Assembly (NCBI RefSeq): GCF_014297445.1
Contig: NZ_JACORU010000020.1
Coordinates: 1 to 50,257, forward strand
DNA length: 50,257 bases
From: Ramlibacter albus
GTDB lineage: Bacteria; Pseudomonadota; Gammaproteobacteria; Burkholderiales; Burkholderiaceae_C
Direction: 5' to 3'
A program made the position numbers and the translations under genes. Shown piece by piece: positions 33,279 through 41,637 of the stretch (position 1 is its first letter; every line of letters starts with the position of its first letter). The notes beneath the pieces were generated by a model. That model was not told the origin of the DNA. It worked only from the letters and a program-made list of their open reading frames with translations, and did no database searches.

Positions 33279-35612
33279 ATGAACATCGTCTGCATCGGCG
33301 GCGGCCCCGCGGGCCTTTATTTCGCGCTGCTGATGAAGAAGCAGGACCCCCGGCACGAGGTGACGGTGGTGGAGCGCAACCGCCCCTACGACACCTTCGG
33401 CTGGGGCGTGGTGTTCTCGGACCAGACGCTGGGCAACCTGCAGGCCGCCGACTCGCCGACGGCAGGCGAGATCCTCGGCGCGTTCAACCACTGGGACGAC
33501 ATCGAGGTCAACATCCGCGGCCACAGGATGCGCTCGGGCGGGCACGGCTTCTGCGGCATCGGGCGCAAGCGGCTGCTCAACATCCTGCAGCGGCGCTGCG
33601 AGGAGCTGGGCGTCAAGCTCGTGTTCGAGACCGACGTCCAGGGCGACGAGCAGTACCCCGACGCGGACCTCATCATCGCGAGCGACGGCCTCAACAGCCG
33701 CATCCGCACCAAATACGCGGCCACGTACCAGCCCGACATCGACATCCGCGACTGCCGTTTCGTGTGGCTGGGCACGAAGCAGAAGTTCGAGGCCTTCACC
33801 TTCGCGTTCGAGGAGACGGAGCACGGCTGGTTCCAGGCCCACGCCTACCAGTTCGACGGCGACACCTCCACCTTCATCGTCGAGACGCCGCAGGACGTGT
33901 GGCAAAGGGCCGGCCTGGACTGGATGGAGAAGGAAGAGTCCATCGCCTTCTGCGAGCGGCTCTTCGCGAAATACCTGGGTGGCCACGAGCTGATGTCGAA
34001 CGCCACGCACCTGCGTGGTTCGGCGCAGTGGATCCGCTTTCCGCGCGTCGTGTGCAAGACGTGGGTGCACCACAACGGCCGGGCGCCTGTCGTGCTGATG
34101 GGTGATGCGGCGCATACCGCGCATTTCTCGGTGGGGTCGGGCACGAAGCTGGCGCTGGAGGATTCGATCGAGCTCGCGCGCTGCATCGGCCGGCATCCGG
34201 ACGACCTGAAGGCCGCATTGCAGGCGTACGAGGAGATCCGCAGCGTCGAGGTGCTGAAGATCCAGAACGCCGCGCGCAATTCCACCGAGTGGTTCGAGAA
34301 CGTCAAGCGCTACGTGCACCTGCCGCCCGAGCAGTTCGCGTACTCGCTGCTCACACGCAGCCAGCGCATCAGCCACGAGAACCTGCGCCTGCGCGACAAG
34401 GGCTATGTGGAGCAGTACGAGGACTGGATCGCTTCGCTCGCGGGCGTGGTGCGCACGCCGTCGAAACAGCCGATCCCGCCGATGCTCACGCCGTTCACGG
34501 TGCGCGAGACGACGCTCAAGAACCGAATCGTCGTTTCGCCGATGGCGCAGTACTCCTGCGTCGATGGCGTGCCGGGCGACTACCACCTCGTGCACCTCGG
34601 GGCGCGCGCCATGGGCGGCGCAGGGCTGGTGATGGTGGAGATGACCTGCCCCACCGCCGACGCGCGCATCACGCCCGGCTGCCCGGGGCTGTGGAACACC
34701 ACGCAGCGCGATGCGTTCAAGCGCATCGTGGATTTCGTGCACGCCAACACCGACGCGAAGATCGGCATGCAGCTGGGACACGCGGGTGCGAAGGGTTCGA
34801 CCTGCGTGCCGTGGGAAGGCGAGGACCAGCCGCTGGCTCGCGGTAACTGGCCCTTGATCTCCGCGTCGCCCCAGCAATACCTCGACGGCGTGAGCGACTG
34901 GTCGCGCGCCATGACTCGCGCGGACATGGACCGCGTGCGTGACGACTTCGTGCGTAGCACGCGCTACGCCGCTGAAGCGGGCTTCGACTGGCTGGAACTG
35001 CACTGTGCGCACGGCTACCTGCTCTCGTCGTTCATCTCGCCGTTGACGAACCAACGCACCGAAGAATACGGCGGCTCGCTCGAGAACCGGCTGCGCTATC
35101 CGCTCGAGGTGTTCAAGGCAATGCGCGCCGTGTGGCCGCAGCACCTGCCGATGTCCGTGCGCATCTCGGCGCACGACTGGGTGCAGGGTGGCATCACGCC
35201 CGACGACGCGGTGGAGATCGCCAAACTGTTCAAGGCCGCGGGCGCCGACATGATCGATTGCTCGTCGGGCCAGGTGAGCCCGAAGCAGAAGCCGGTGTAC
35301 GGCCGCATGTACCAGACGCCGTTTGCCGACCGTATCCGCAACGAGGCGGGCATCGCGACCATCGCCGTGGGCGCGATCTCGGAAGCCGACCACGTCAACA
35401 GCATCATCGCTGCCGGCCGCGCGGACCTTTGCGCGATCGCGCGGCCCCACCTGGCCAACCCGCAGTGGACGCTGCAGGAGGCCGCGAAGATCGGCTACCA
35501 CGACATCGGCTGGCCGAAGCAGTACCTATCGGGCAAGAACCAGCTGGAGCGCAACCTCGAGCGCGAGAAGCTGCAATCCGCGCAGGAGACGAAGAATGAG
35601 CGATTCAACTGA
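33279..35612 (+). CDS. fused FAD monooxygenase/OYE-type reductase (anthraniloyl-CoA monooxygenase or salicylyl-CoA 5-hydroxylase type)
   Basis: A 777-aa two-domain enzyme. Residues about 1-375 form an aromatic hydroxylase with VCIGGGPAGLYFA (FAD), IIASDGLNSRIR and MGDAAHTAHFSVGSGTKLALED motifs. Residues about 400-770 form an old-yellow-enzyme domain (MAQYSCVDG, GMQLGHAGAKG, LHCAHGYLLSSFISPLTNQRTEEYGGSLENR). This fusion matches 2-aminobenzoyl-CoA monooxygenase/reductase of Azoarcus and the SdgC-type salicylyl-CoA 5-hydroxylases. The beta-oxidation and Rid genes that follow favour the aminobenzoyl-CoA role. It overlaps the next gene by 17 bp. No CoA ligase is in the window. Confidence 0.9.
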   Translation: MNIVCIGGGPAGLYFALLMKKQDPRHEVTVVERNRPYDTFGWGVVFSDQTLGNLQAADSPTAGEILGAFNHWDDIEVNIRGHRMRSGGHGFCGIGRKRLLNILQRRCEELGVKLVFETDVQGDEQYPDADLIIASDGLNSRIRTKYAATYQPDIDIRDCRFVWLGTKQKFEAFTFAFEETEHGWFQAHAYQFDGDTSTFIVETPQDVWQRAGLDWMEKEESIAFCERLFAKYLGGHELMSNATHLRGSAQWIRFPRVVCKTWVHHNGRAPVVLMGDAAHTAHFSVGSGTKLALEDSIELARCIGRHPDDLKAALQAYEEIRSVEVLKIQNAARNSTEWFENVKRYVHLPPEQFAYSLLTRSQRISHENLRLRDKGYVEQYEDWIASLAGVVRTPSKQPIPPMLTPFTVRETTLKNRIVVSPMAQYSCVDGVPGDYHLVHLGARAMGGAGLVMVEMTCPTADARITPGCPGLWNTTQRDAFKRIVDFVHANTDAKIGMQLGHAGAKGSTCVPWEGEDQPLARGNWPLISASPQQYLDGVSDWSRAMTRADMDRVRDDFVRSTRYAAEAGFDWLELHCAHGYLLSSFISPLTNQRTEEYGGSLENRLRYPLEVFKAMRAVWPQHLPMSVRISAHDWVQGGITPDDAVEIAKLFKAAGADMIDCSSGQVSPKQKPVYGRMYQTPFADRIRNEAGIATIAVGAISEADHVNSIIAAGRADLCAIARPHLANPQWTLQEAAKIGYHDIGWPKQYLSGKNQLERNLEREKLQSAQETKNERFN

Positions 35613-36456
35613 GCGCGTGGACCCCGCGCTGGCCGCGGGCAACCGCAAGCAGCTGGCGGGTTACGCCGCGCAGCACTTCAAGTGGCAGGTGGAAGGCGGC
35701 GTCGCCACCATCACGCTGAACCGGCCGGAGCGCAAGAACCCGCTCACGTTCGATTCGTATGCGGAGCTGCGCGACCTGTTCGGCCAGCTGAAGTACGCCA
35801 CCGACGTGAAGGCCGTGGTGCTGGCAGGAGCAGGGGACAACTTCTGCTCCGGCGGGGATGTGCACGAGATCATCGGGCCGCTGGTGCGGCTGAAGGCGCC
35901 GGAGCTGCTGATGTTCACGCGCATGACGGGCGACCTCGTGAAGGCGATGCGCACCTGCCCCCAGCCGATCGTGGCGGCCATCGATGGCGTGTGTGCCGGT
36001 GCGGGCGCGATCATGGCGATGGCTTCGGACCTGCGGCTGGGGACGGCGCGCAGCAAAACGGCGTTTCTGTTCAACCGCGTGGGGTTGGCGGGGTGCGACA
36101 TGGGTGCCTGCGCGATGCTGCCGCGGATCGTCGGGCAGGGGCGGGCGAGCGAGCTGCTCTACACCGGGCGGGCGCTCGGTGGGGAAGAGGGCGAGCGCTG
36201 GGGTTTTTTCAATCGGTTGTGCGCTCCGGAAGCAGTGCTGGGTGAAGCGCAGGCTCTCGCGCGGGACCTGGCCGCCGGCCCCACGTTCGCCAATGGCATC
36301 ACGAAGACCATGCTGCACCAGGAGTGGAGCATGACGATCGAGCAGGCGATCGAGGCCGAGGCACAGGCGCAGGCGATCTGCATGCTGACGGAGGACTTCT
36401 CTCGCGCGTACCACGCGTTCGTGGCGAAGCAGAAGCCCGTTTTCCAGGGCGACTGA
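35596..36456 (+). CDS. enoyl-CoA hydratase/isomerase family protein
   Basis: A 286-aa crotonase-fold enzyme. CoA/oxyanion motifs AGDNFCSGGDVHEI and VCAGAGAIMAMASDLRLG are present, with AFLFNRVGLAGCDMGACAMLPRIVG following. The usual catalytic Glu position in the second region is occupied within FLFNRVGLAG, so exact chemistry (hydration, isomerisation or C-C cleavage) is unsure. GGAG precedes the ATG, and the start lies inside the end of the monooxygenase gene, so translation is coupled. It should act on the alicyclic CoA ester made upstream. Confidence 0.88.
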   Translation: MSDSTERVDPALAAGNRKQLAGYAAQHFKWQVEGGVATITLNRPERKNPLTFDSYAELRDLFGQLKYATDVKAVVLAGAGDNFCSGGDVHEIIGPLVRLKAPELLMFTRMTGDLVKAMRTCPQPIVAAIDGVCAGAGAIMAMASDLRLGTARSKTAFLFNRVGLAGCDMGACAMLPRIVGQGRASELLYTGRALGGEEGERWGFFNRLCAPEAVLGEAQALARDLAAGPTFANGITKTMLHQEWSMTIEQAIEAEAQAQAICMLTEDFSRAYHAFVAKQKPVFQGD

Positions 36457-36457
36457 G

Positions 36458-37588
36458 ATGACTTACCTCGAATGGCCGTTCTTCGAAACCCGCCACCGCG
36501 AGCTCGCGACTGCGCTCGATCGCTGGGCGGCGGAGAACCTGGCGGACCACCATGCAACTGATGTGGACGCCGAATGCCGCGCGCTGGTCAGGAAGCTCGG
36601 CTCCGCCGGCTGGCTGCAGCACGCCGTCGGGGGCACCATCGACACTCGCGCGATCTGCCTGCTGCGCGAAACGCTCGCGCGCTACAACGGCCTCGCTGAC
36701 TTTGCTTTCGCGATGCAAGGCCTCGGCTCCGGTGCGATCAGCTTGCAGGGCACGCGCGAGCAGAAGGACAAGTACCTCGGCCGGGTCTCGCGCGGCGAAG
36801 CCATCGCGGCTTTCGCGCTCTCGGAGCCCGAAGCCGGCAGCGACGTCGCCGCGATGCAATGCAGCGCGCGCGTCGAAGGCGGCCACGCGATCCTCAACGG
36901 CGAGAAGACGTGGATCTCCAACGGCGACATCGCCGACTTCTACGTCGTGTTCTGCCGCACCGGCGAAGCGCCCGGCGCGCGCGGCATCTCGGCCTTCATC
37001 GTCGACGCGGGCACGCCCGGCTTCGAGATCGCCGAACGCATCCAAGTGATCGCGCCGCACCCGCTCGCGCGGCTGAAGTTCACCGACTGCAAGGTGCCGC
37101 TCGCGCAGCGCATCGGCGAGCCGGGCGAAGGCTTCAAGGTGGCGATGCGCACGCTGGACGTGTTCCGCACCTCGGTCGCCGCTGCCGCGCTCGGCTTCGC
37201 ACGCCGCGCATTGCAAGAGGCGCTGCAACGCGCCACCACGCGCAAGATGTTCAACCAGACCCTTGCCGACTTCCAGCTCACCCAAGCCAAGCTGGCCCAG
37301 ATGGCCACCACCATCGACAGCGCGGCGCTGCTCGTCTATCGCGCCGCCTGGCAGCGCGACCAGGGCCGCAACGTCACGAAGGAAGCCGCAATGGCCAAGA
37401 TGGCGGCCACCGAAGGCGCCCAACAGGTCATCGACGCCGCCGTGCAGATGTTCGGCGGCGCGGGCGTGCGCAGCGGCGAAATGGTCGAGTCGCTCTACCG
37501 CGAGATCCGCGCGCTGCGCATCTACGAAGGTGCGACCGAGGTCCAGCAATTGATCATCGCCCGCGAACTCCTGAAGGAAATGAAATGA
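36458..37588 (+). CDS. acyl-CoA dehydrogenase
   Basis: A 376-aa flavoenzyme of the acyl-CoA dehydrogenase family. Recognisable parts are AFALSEPEAGSDVAAMQ (substrate/FAD), NGEKTWISNGDIADFYVVFC, RKMFNQTLADFQLTQAKLA, FGGAGVRSGEMVESLYRE and the C-terminal catalytic Glu region RIYEGATEVQQLIIARELL. It should desaturate the ring-derived CoA thioester. It begins one base after the hydratase stop and overlaps the Rid gene by 4 bp, so all four genes form one unit. Confidence 0.92.
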   Translation: MTYLEWPFFETRHRELATALDRWAAENLADHHATDVDAECRALVRKLGSAGWLQHAVGGTIDTRAICLLRETLARYNGLADFAFAMQGLGSGAISLQGTREQKDKYLGRVSRGEAIAAFALSEPEAGSDVAAMQCSARVEGGHAILNGEKTWISNGDIADFYVVFCRTGEAPGARGISAFIVDAGTPGFEIAERIQVIAPHPLARLKFTDCKVPLAQRIGEPGEGFKVAMRTLDVFRTSVAAAALGFARRALQEALQRATTRKMFNQTLADFQLTQAKLAQMATTIDSAALLVYRAAWQRDQGRNVTKEAAMAKMAATEGAQQVIDAAVQMFGGAGVRSGEMVESLYREIRALRIYEGATEVQQLIIARELLKEMK

Positions 37589-37983
37589 GCCACCAACCGA
37601 TCCTGCCCGAAGGCTGGCCCCGCCCCAAGGGCTACGCCAACGGCGTGGCGGCGCGCGGCCGCATGCTCTTCATCGCCGGCATGATCGGCTGGGACAAGGA
37701 GCAGAAGTTCCACAGCGACGACTTCGCGCAGCAGTCGCGCCAGGCGCTGCAGAACGTCGCGGACGTGCTGGCGGCCGCGGGCGGCAGGCCGCAGGACATC
37801 GTGCGCATGACCTGGTACGTGACGGACAAGCGCGAGTACCTGGCCGCGGCCAAGGACATCGGCCGCGCGTTCCGTGAGGTGATCGGCCATTACGACGTGG
37901 CGATGACGGCCGTGGAAGTGAAGGCGCTGATCGAGGACCGCGCGAAGGTCGAGATCGAGGTCACGGCCGTCCTCGAGGACTGA
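37585..37983 (+). CDS. RidA/YjgF family protein lacking the conserved carboxylate-binding Arg
   Basis: A 132-aa Rid-family protein. Canonical RidA hydrolyses enamine/imine intermediates to ketones and ammonia. The fold is evident from FIAGMIGWDKEQKF, QALQNVADVLAAAGGRPQDIVRMTWYVTD and VEVKALIEDRAKVEIEVTAV. The Arg that binds the substrate carboxylate in canonical RidA (R105, in PARS..VEV) aligns with M107 (VAMTAVEV). Loss of this Arg fits a substrate with no free alpha-carboxylate, such as a CoA-ester enamine from the monooxygenase. It is the fourth gene of the operon (ATGA overlap). Confidence 0.88.
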   Translation: MSHQPILPEGWPRPKGYANGVAARGRMLFIAGMIGWDKEQKFHSDDFAQQSRQALQNVADVLAAAGGRPQDIVRMTWYVTDKREYLAAAKDIGRAFREVIGHYDVAMTAVEVKALIEDRAKVEIEVTAVLED

Positions 37984-37990
37984 GCAATCT

Positions 37991-38866
37991 TCAGCGCGCC
38001 CGCACCTGCTTGAGGAAGGCGTCCAGCGCGGCGCTGTCGTCCGCCGTGCGCCACGCGCAGAACACCTCCGAACGCGCGGTGACCTTGTCGAGCGGCACGA
38101 ACACCGCACCGGGGATGGCGGAGTCCTTCAGCGCCTGCGGCACCAGCGCCACACCCAGCCCCTGCGCGACGAGCGACACGACGCTGAGCCAGTGCCGCAC
38201 CTCGTGCCGCACCTCGGGGTAGAAGCCCGCGTCGGAACAGATCGCCAGCACGCGCTCGTAGTAGTCGGGCGAGGCCTCGCGCGAGAACATGACGAGCGGT
38301 TCGCCCTCGAGCTTCGCGACGGCCACCTTCCGCGCGTTCGCCAGCGCGTGCCCTTCCGGCAGGCAGCACAGGAACGGCTCCGACGCGAACAGCACGCGCG
38401 AAATCGACGGCGGCAATCGCTGCGTATGCACGAAGCCGATGTCCAGCTGCCCGTGCACCAGCTCCACGACCTGGCCTTGCGAGTTGAGCTCGCGCAGCAC
38501 GAGGCGCAGCTGCGGGTGCTTCGCCTGGAAGTCGCGCAGCAGCTTGGGCAGCCCGCGGTAGAGCATGGAGCTGACCAGACCGATGCGCAGGCGCCCGGCG
38601 AACCCCTTGTCCACCTCACGCGCGTGGCGCGCCGCGTCGCCGGCCTGCTCCAGCAGGGCGCGTGCGCGCGGCACGAACTCGCGGCCGGCGGCGGTGAGGC
38701 GCACCTCCTTGCTGTTGCGGTGGAAGAGCTTCACGCCGAGCGACTCCTCCAGCTGGCGGATGTTCTGCGACAGCGGCGGCTGCGAGATCGCCAGCCGCTG
38801 CGCCGCGCGGCCGAAGTGCAGCTCTTCGGCGACGGCGAGGAAGTAGCGCAGGTGGCGGAATTCCAT
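37991..38866 (-). CDS. LysR family transcriptional regulator
   Basis: A 291-aa regulator. The helix-turn-helix (MEFRHLRYFLAVAEELHFGRAAQRLAISQPPLSQNIRQLEESLG) fills the first 45 residues, followed by a ligand-binding domain (LRIGLVSSMLYRGLPKLLRDFQ..). The start at 38866 matches the family. It is convergent with the Rid operon end (7 bp) and divergent from the acyl-CoA dehydrogenase at 38962, with a dyad between. It probably responds to an aromatic or acyl-CoA intermediate. Confidence 0.93.
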   Translation of the reverse strand: MEFRHLRYFLAVAEELHFGRAAQRLAISQPPLSQNIRQLEESLGVKLFHRNSKEVRLTAAGREFVPRARALLEQAGDAARHAREVDKGFAGRLRIGLVSSMLYRGLPKLLRDFQAKHPQLRLVLRELNSQGQVVELVHGQLDIGFVHTQRLPPSISRVLFASEPFLCCLPEGHALANARKVAVAKLEGEPLVMFSREASPDYYERVLAICSDAGFYPEVRHEVRHWLSVVSLVAQGLGVALVPQALKDSAIPGAVFVPLDKVTARSEVFCAWRTADDSAALDAFLKQVRAR

Positions 38867-38868
38867 GT

Positions 38869-38881
38869 TTCGATTATCGAA
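38869..38881. promoter_or_regulatory. LysR-type operator dyad
   Basis: TTCGAT-T-ATCGAA is a perfect 13-bp dyad containing the T-N11-A pattern of LysR boxes, 2 bp outside the LysR start. A further related half-site, ATTCGATAT, lies near 38896-38904. The arrangement of a strong recognition site plus weaker site is usual for LysR-regulated divergent promoters. Confidence 0.6.
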
Positions 38882-38961
38882 TCGTTGGAGTCGTATTCGA
38901 TATTGGACACCTATCGGCCGCAAGGCAAAAATGGGCGAAACCCGAAAACAGGAGACGAGCC

Positions 38962-40632
38962 ATGACAGCCCACCCGGTGCCCGACCAGCACGGCGCCAAC
39001 CTGTACACCACCGACCCCGCGCTGCGCGACCTGCTGCAGGTCTACATGCCGCGCGAACTGCTCGCGCACCTGGAGCCGGTGCTCACGCGCCTCGGGGCGC
39101 TGGCGGGCGGCGAACTGGATGACCTGGCCGGCATCGCGGACAGGAACCCGCCCACGCTCGAGCTGCGCACCCGCACCGGCATCGACCAGCAGCGCATCGA
39201 CAAGCACCCGGCGTACGTGGAGATGGAGCGCCTGGCCTTCGGCGAATTCGCACTGGCCGCCATCTCGCACCGGCAGGACGTGCTCGGCTGGGAGGGGCAG
39301 CTGCCCGCTGTCGTCAAGTACGCGCTGACCTACCTCTTCGTGCAGGCGGAATTCGGCCTGTGCTGCCCGGTCTCGATGACCGATTCGCTCACGCGCACGC
39401 TCAAGAAGTTCGGCTCGCCGGATCTCGTGCAGCGCTGGCTGCCTTCGCTCACCAGCCTGGACCTCGATACGCTGTCGCAAGGCGCGATGTTCATGACGGA
39501 GCAAGGTGCGGGCTCCGACATCGCCGCCACCACGACGCTCGCGCGGCCCGACCTGCAGCATCCCGGCGCATGGCTGCTCACCGGCGACAAGTGGTTCTGT
39601 TCGAACCCGGATGCGGCGCTGGCGATGGTGCTCGCGCGCGTCGAAGGCGGCCCGGCGGGCATGAAGGGCGTGTCGCTCTTCCTGCTGCCGCGCGACCTGG
39701 AGGACGGCACGCACAACCACTACCGGATCATCCGCCTGAAGGACAAGCTCGGCACGCGCTCGATGGCCAGCGGCGAGATCCGCCTCGAGGGCGCGCGCGC
39801 ATGGCTCGTCGGCGAGCAGGGCCGCGGCTTCGTGCAGATGGCGGACATGGTGAACAACTCGCGCCTGTCAAACGGCGTGCGCGCCGCCGGCTTGATGCGC
39901 CGCGCGGTGAGCGAGGCCATGCATGTGGCGCGCAACCGTGAGGCCTTCGGCCGCAAGCTCATCGACCTGCCGCTGATGCGCCGCCAGCTGCTCAAGCTGC
40001 AGGTGCCCGCCGAGCAGGCGCGCACGATGGTGTTCCAGACCGCGCAGGCGCTGCGCGCCGCCGACGCGGGCGACGAGGCGGCGAAGCCGCTCGCGCGCAT
40101 CCTCACCCCGCTCATCAAGTTCCGCGCCTGCCGCGATGCGCGCAAGGTGACGGGCGACGCGATGGAAGTGCGCGGCGGCTGTGGCTACATCGAGGAATGG
40201 GCCGACCCGCGCCTCGTGCGCGACGCGCACCTCGGCTCGATCTGGGAAGGCACGAGCAACATCGTGGCGCTGGACGTCGTCCGCGCGATCCGCCGCGAAG
40301 GCTCGCTCGCCGCGCTGCAATCGCACTGGCAGTCGCAGCTGGACGAGATGACGCTCGACGCCGCGCTGCGTGCGCGCCTGCAGTCGGCGGCGAAACGCGC
40401 GACGGCGCTCGCGCAGGCCGCCGCCGAAGCCGGGCAGGACGCGATCGCGCGGCAGGCGGCCTCGGCGCTGTACCACGTGACCAGCGCCATCGCGATGTGC
40501 TGGGAGGCGCACCGCATGGGCAAGCCGCAACGCACGGAATGGGCGGACCTCGTGCTGCGCCACCGCCTCGAACCGAAAGACCCGCTCGCCGCCGACATGG
40601 CGCCCCTGAACGACAGCCTGCTCGCCCACTGA
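38962..40632 (+). CDS. acyl-CoA dehydrogenase family protein, AidB-like
   Basis: A 556-aa protein with an extended N- and C-terminus relative to short acyl-CoA dehydrogenases, similar to the AidB branch (PAYVEMERLAFGEFALAA.., QGAMFMTEQGAGSDIAATTTLARP, WFCSNPDAALAMVLAR, VKYALTYLFVQAEFGLCCPVS and YIEEWADPRLVRDAHLGSIWEGTSNIVALDVVRAI). AidB itself protects DNA from alkylation, but location in a CoA catabolic operon makes an acyl-CoA role more likely here. It is the first gene after the LysR-controlled promoter. Confidence 0.88.
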   Translation: MTAHPVPDQHGANLYTTDPALRDLLQVYMPRELLAHLEPVLTRLGALAGGELDDLAGIADRNPPTLELRTRTGIDQQRIDKHPAYVEMERLAFGEFALAAISHRQDVLGWEGQLPAVVKYALTYLFVQAEFGLCCPVSMTDSLTRTLKKFGSPDLVQRWLPSLTSLDLDTLSQGAMFMTEQGAGSDIAATTTLARPDLQHPGAWLLTGDKWFCSNPDAALAMVLARVEGGPAGMKGVSLFLLPRDLEDGTHNHYRIIRLKDKLGTRSMASGEIRLEGARAWLVGEQGRGFVQMADMVNNSRLSNGVRAAGLMRRAVSEAMHVARNREAFGRKLIDLPLMRRQLLKLQVPAEQARTMVFQTAQALRAADAGDEAAKPLARILTPLIKFRACRDARKVTGDAMEVRGGCGYIEEWADPRLVRDAHLGSIWEGTSNIVALDVVRAIRREGSLAALQSHWQSQLDEMTLDAALRARLQSAAKRATALAQAAAEAGQDAIARQAASALYHVTSAIAMCWEAHRMGKPQRTEWADLVLRHRLEPKDPLAADMAPLNDSLLAH

Positions 40633-40633
40633 C

Positions 40634-41626
40634 ATGACCCGACCCATGAACCGCCGCCAGACCCTGCAAAGCCTCGCCGCGCTCGGCGCCATCGCAGCCA
40701 GCCCCTTCGCCTTCGCGCAAGGCGGCTACCCGGCCAAGACCGTTTCGCTCGTCGTGCCCTACGCGCCCGGCGGCCCCACCGACGCGATGGCGCGGATCCT
40801 CGCCACGGCGATCAAGCCGCACCTCGGCCAGACGATGATCGTCGAGAACAAAGCCGGCGCGGGCTCGAACATCGGCGCCGAGTACGTGGCGCGCGCCGAA
40901 GCCGATGGCCACACGCTCCTCTTCGGCACCTCCGCGCCGCTGGGCATCAACCTGTACCTCTACCCGAAGATCAACTACGACCCGTTCCGCAGCTTCGCGC
41001 CGGTGGTGCAGGTGGGCTACCTGCCGAACGTGCTGGTGGTCCACCCCTCCGTCCCGGCGAAGAACGTGAAGGAGCTCATCGCCCACGCGAAGGCGCAGCC
41101 GGGCAAGCTCGCGTTCGCGTCCTCCGGCAGCGGAGCGTCGTCGCACCTGGCCGGCGTGATGTTCAACATGCGCGCCGGCACCGACATCCAGCACGTGCCG
41201 TACAAGGGCACCGGCCCGGCGCTCAACGACCTGCTCGGCGGGCAGGTGGCGATGTCGTTCACAGACGTGCTCACGGCGCTGCCGCACATTCGCGCGGGCA
41301 AGCTGCGCGTGCTGGGCGTGACGTCCGCCAAGCGCTCGAAGGCGCTGCCCGATGTGCCGACGCTCGCGGAGCAGGGCTTGAAGGACTTCGACGCCAGCGT
41401 GTTCTTCGGCATCGTGGTGCCCTCGGGCACGCCGCAGGACGTGGTGACCAAGCTCAACGCCGCCTTCACCGCCGTGCTGCAGCAGCCCGACGTGAAGGAG
41501 CGCCTGTCGCAGCAGGGGCTGGAGCCGCCGCCGAACTACACGCCCGCGCAACTGGCCGGCTACATGCGGTCCGAAGCCGCGAAGTGGCGCGAGGTGATCC
41601 AGGCGTCCGGCGCCAAGGCCGATTGA
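40634..41626 (+). CDS. Bug/tripartite tricarboxylate transporter substrate-binding protein
   Basis: A 330-aa periplasmic binding protein of the Bug family. The signal peptide holds a twin-Arg-like MNRRQTLQSLAALGAIAASPFAFAQ. The mature part shows YPAKTVSLVVPYAPGGPTDAMAR, KAGAGSNIGAEYVARAEADGHTLLFG, HVPYKGTGPALNDLLGGQVAMSFTDV and KLRVLGVTSAKRSKALPDVPTLAEQG, all typical. Ligands in the family are small carboxylates, aromatic acids or nicotinamide. No TctA/TctB membrane genes are here. It starts one base after the dehydrogenase stop, so it is cotranscribed. Confidence 0.93.
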   Translation: MTRPMNRRQTLQSLAALGAIAASPFAFAQGGYPAKTVSLVVPYAPGGPTDAMARILATAIKPHLGQTMIVENKAGAGSNIGAEYVARAEADGHTLLFGTSAPLGINLYLYPKINYDPFRSFAPVVQVGYLPNVLVVHPSVPAKNVKELIAHAKAQPGKLAFASSGSGASSHLAGVMFNMRAGTDIQHVPYKGTGPALNDLLGGQVAMSFTDVLTALPHIRAGKLRVLGVTSAKRSKALPDVPTLAEQGLKDFDASVFFGIVVPSGTPQDVVTKLNAAFTAVLQQPDVKERLSQQGLEPPPNYTPAQLAGYMRSEAAKWREVIQASGAKAD

Positions 41627-41637
41627 AGGAGCACGGC

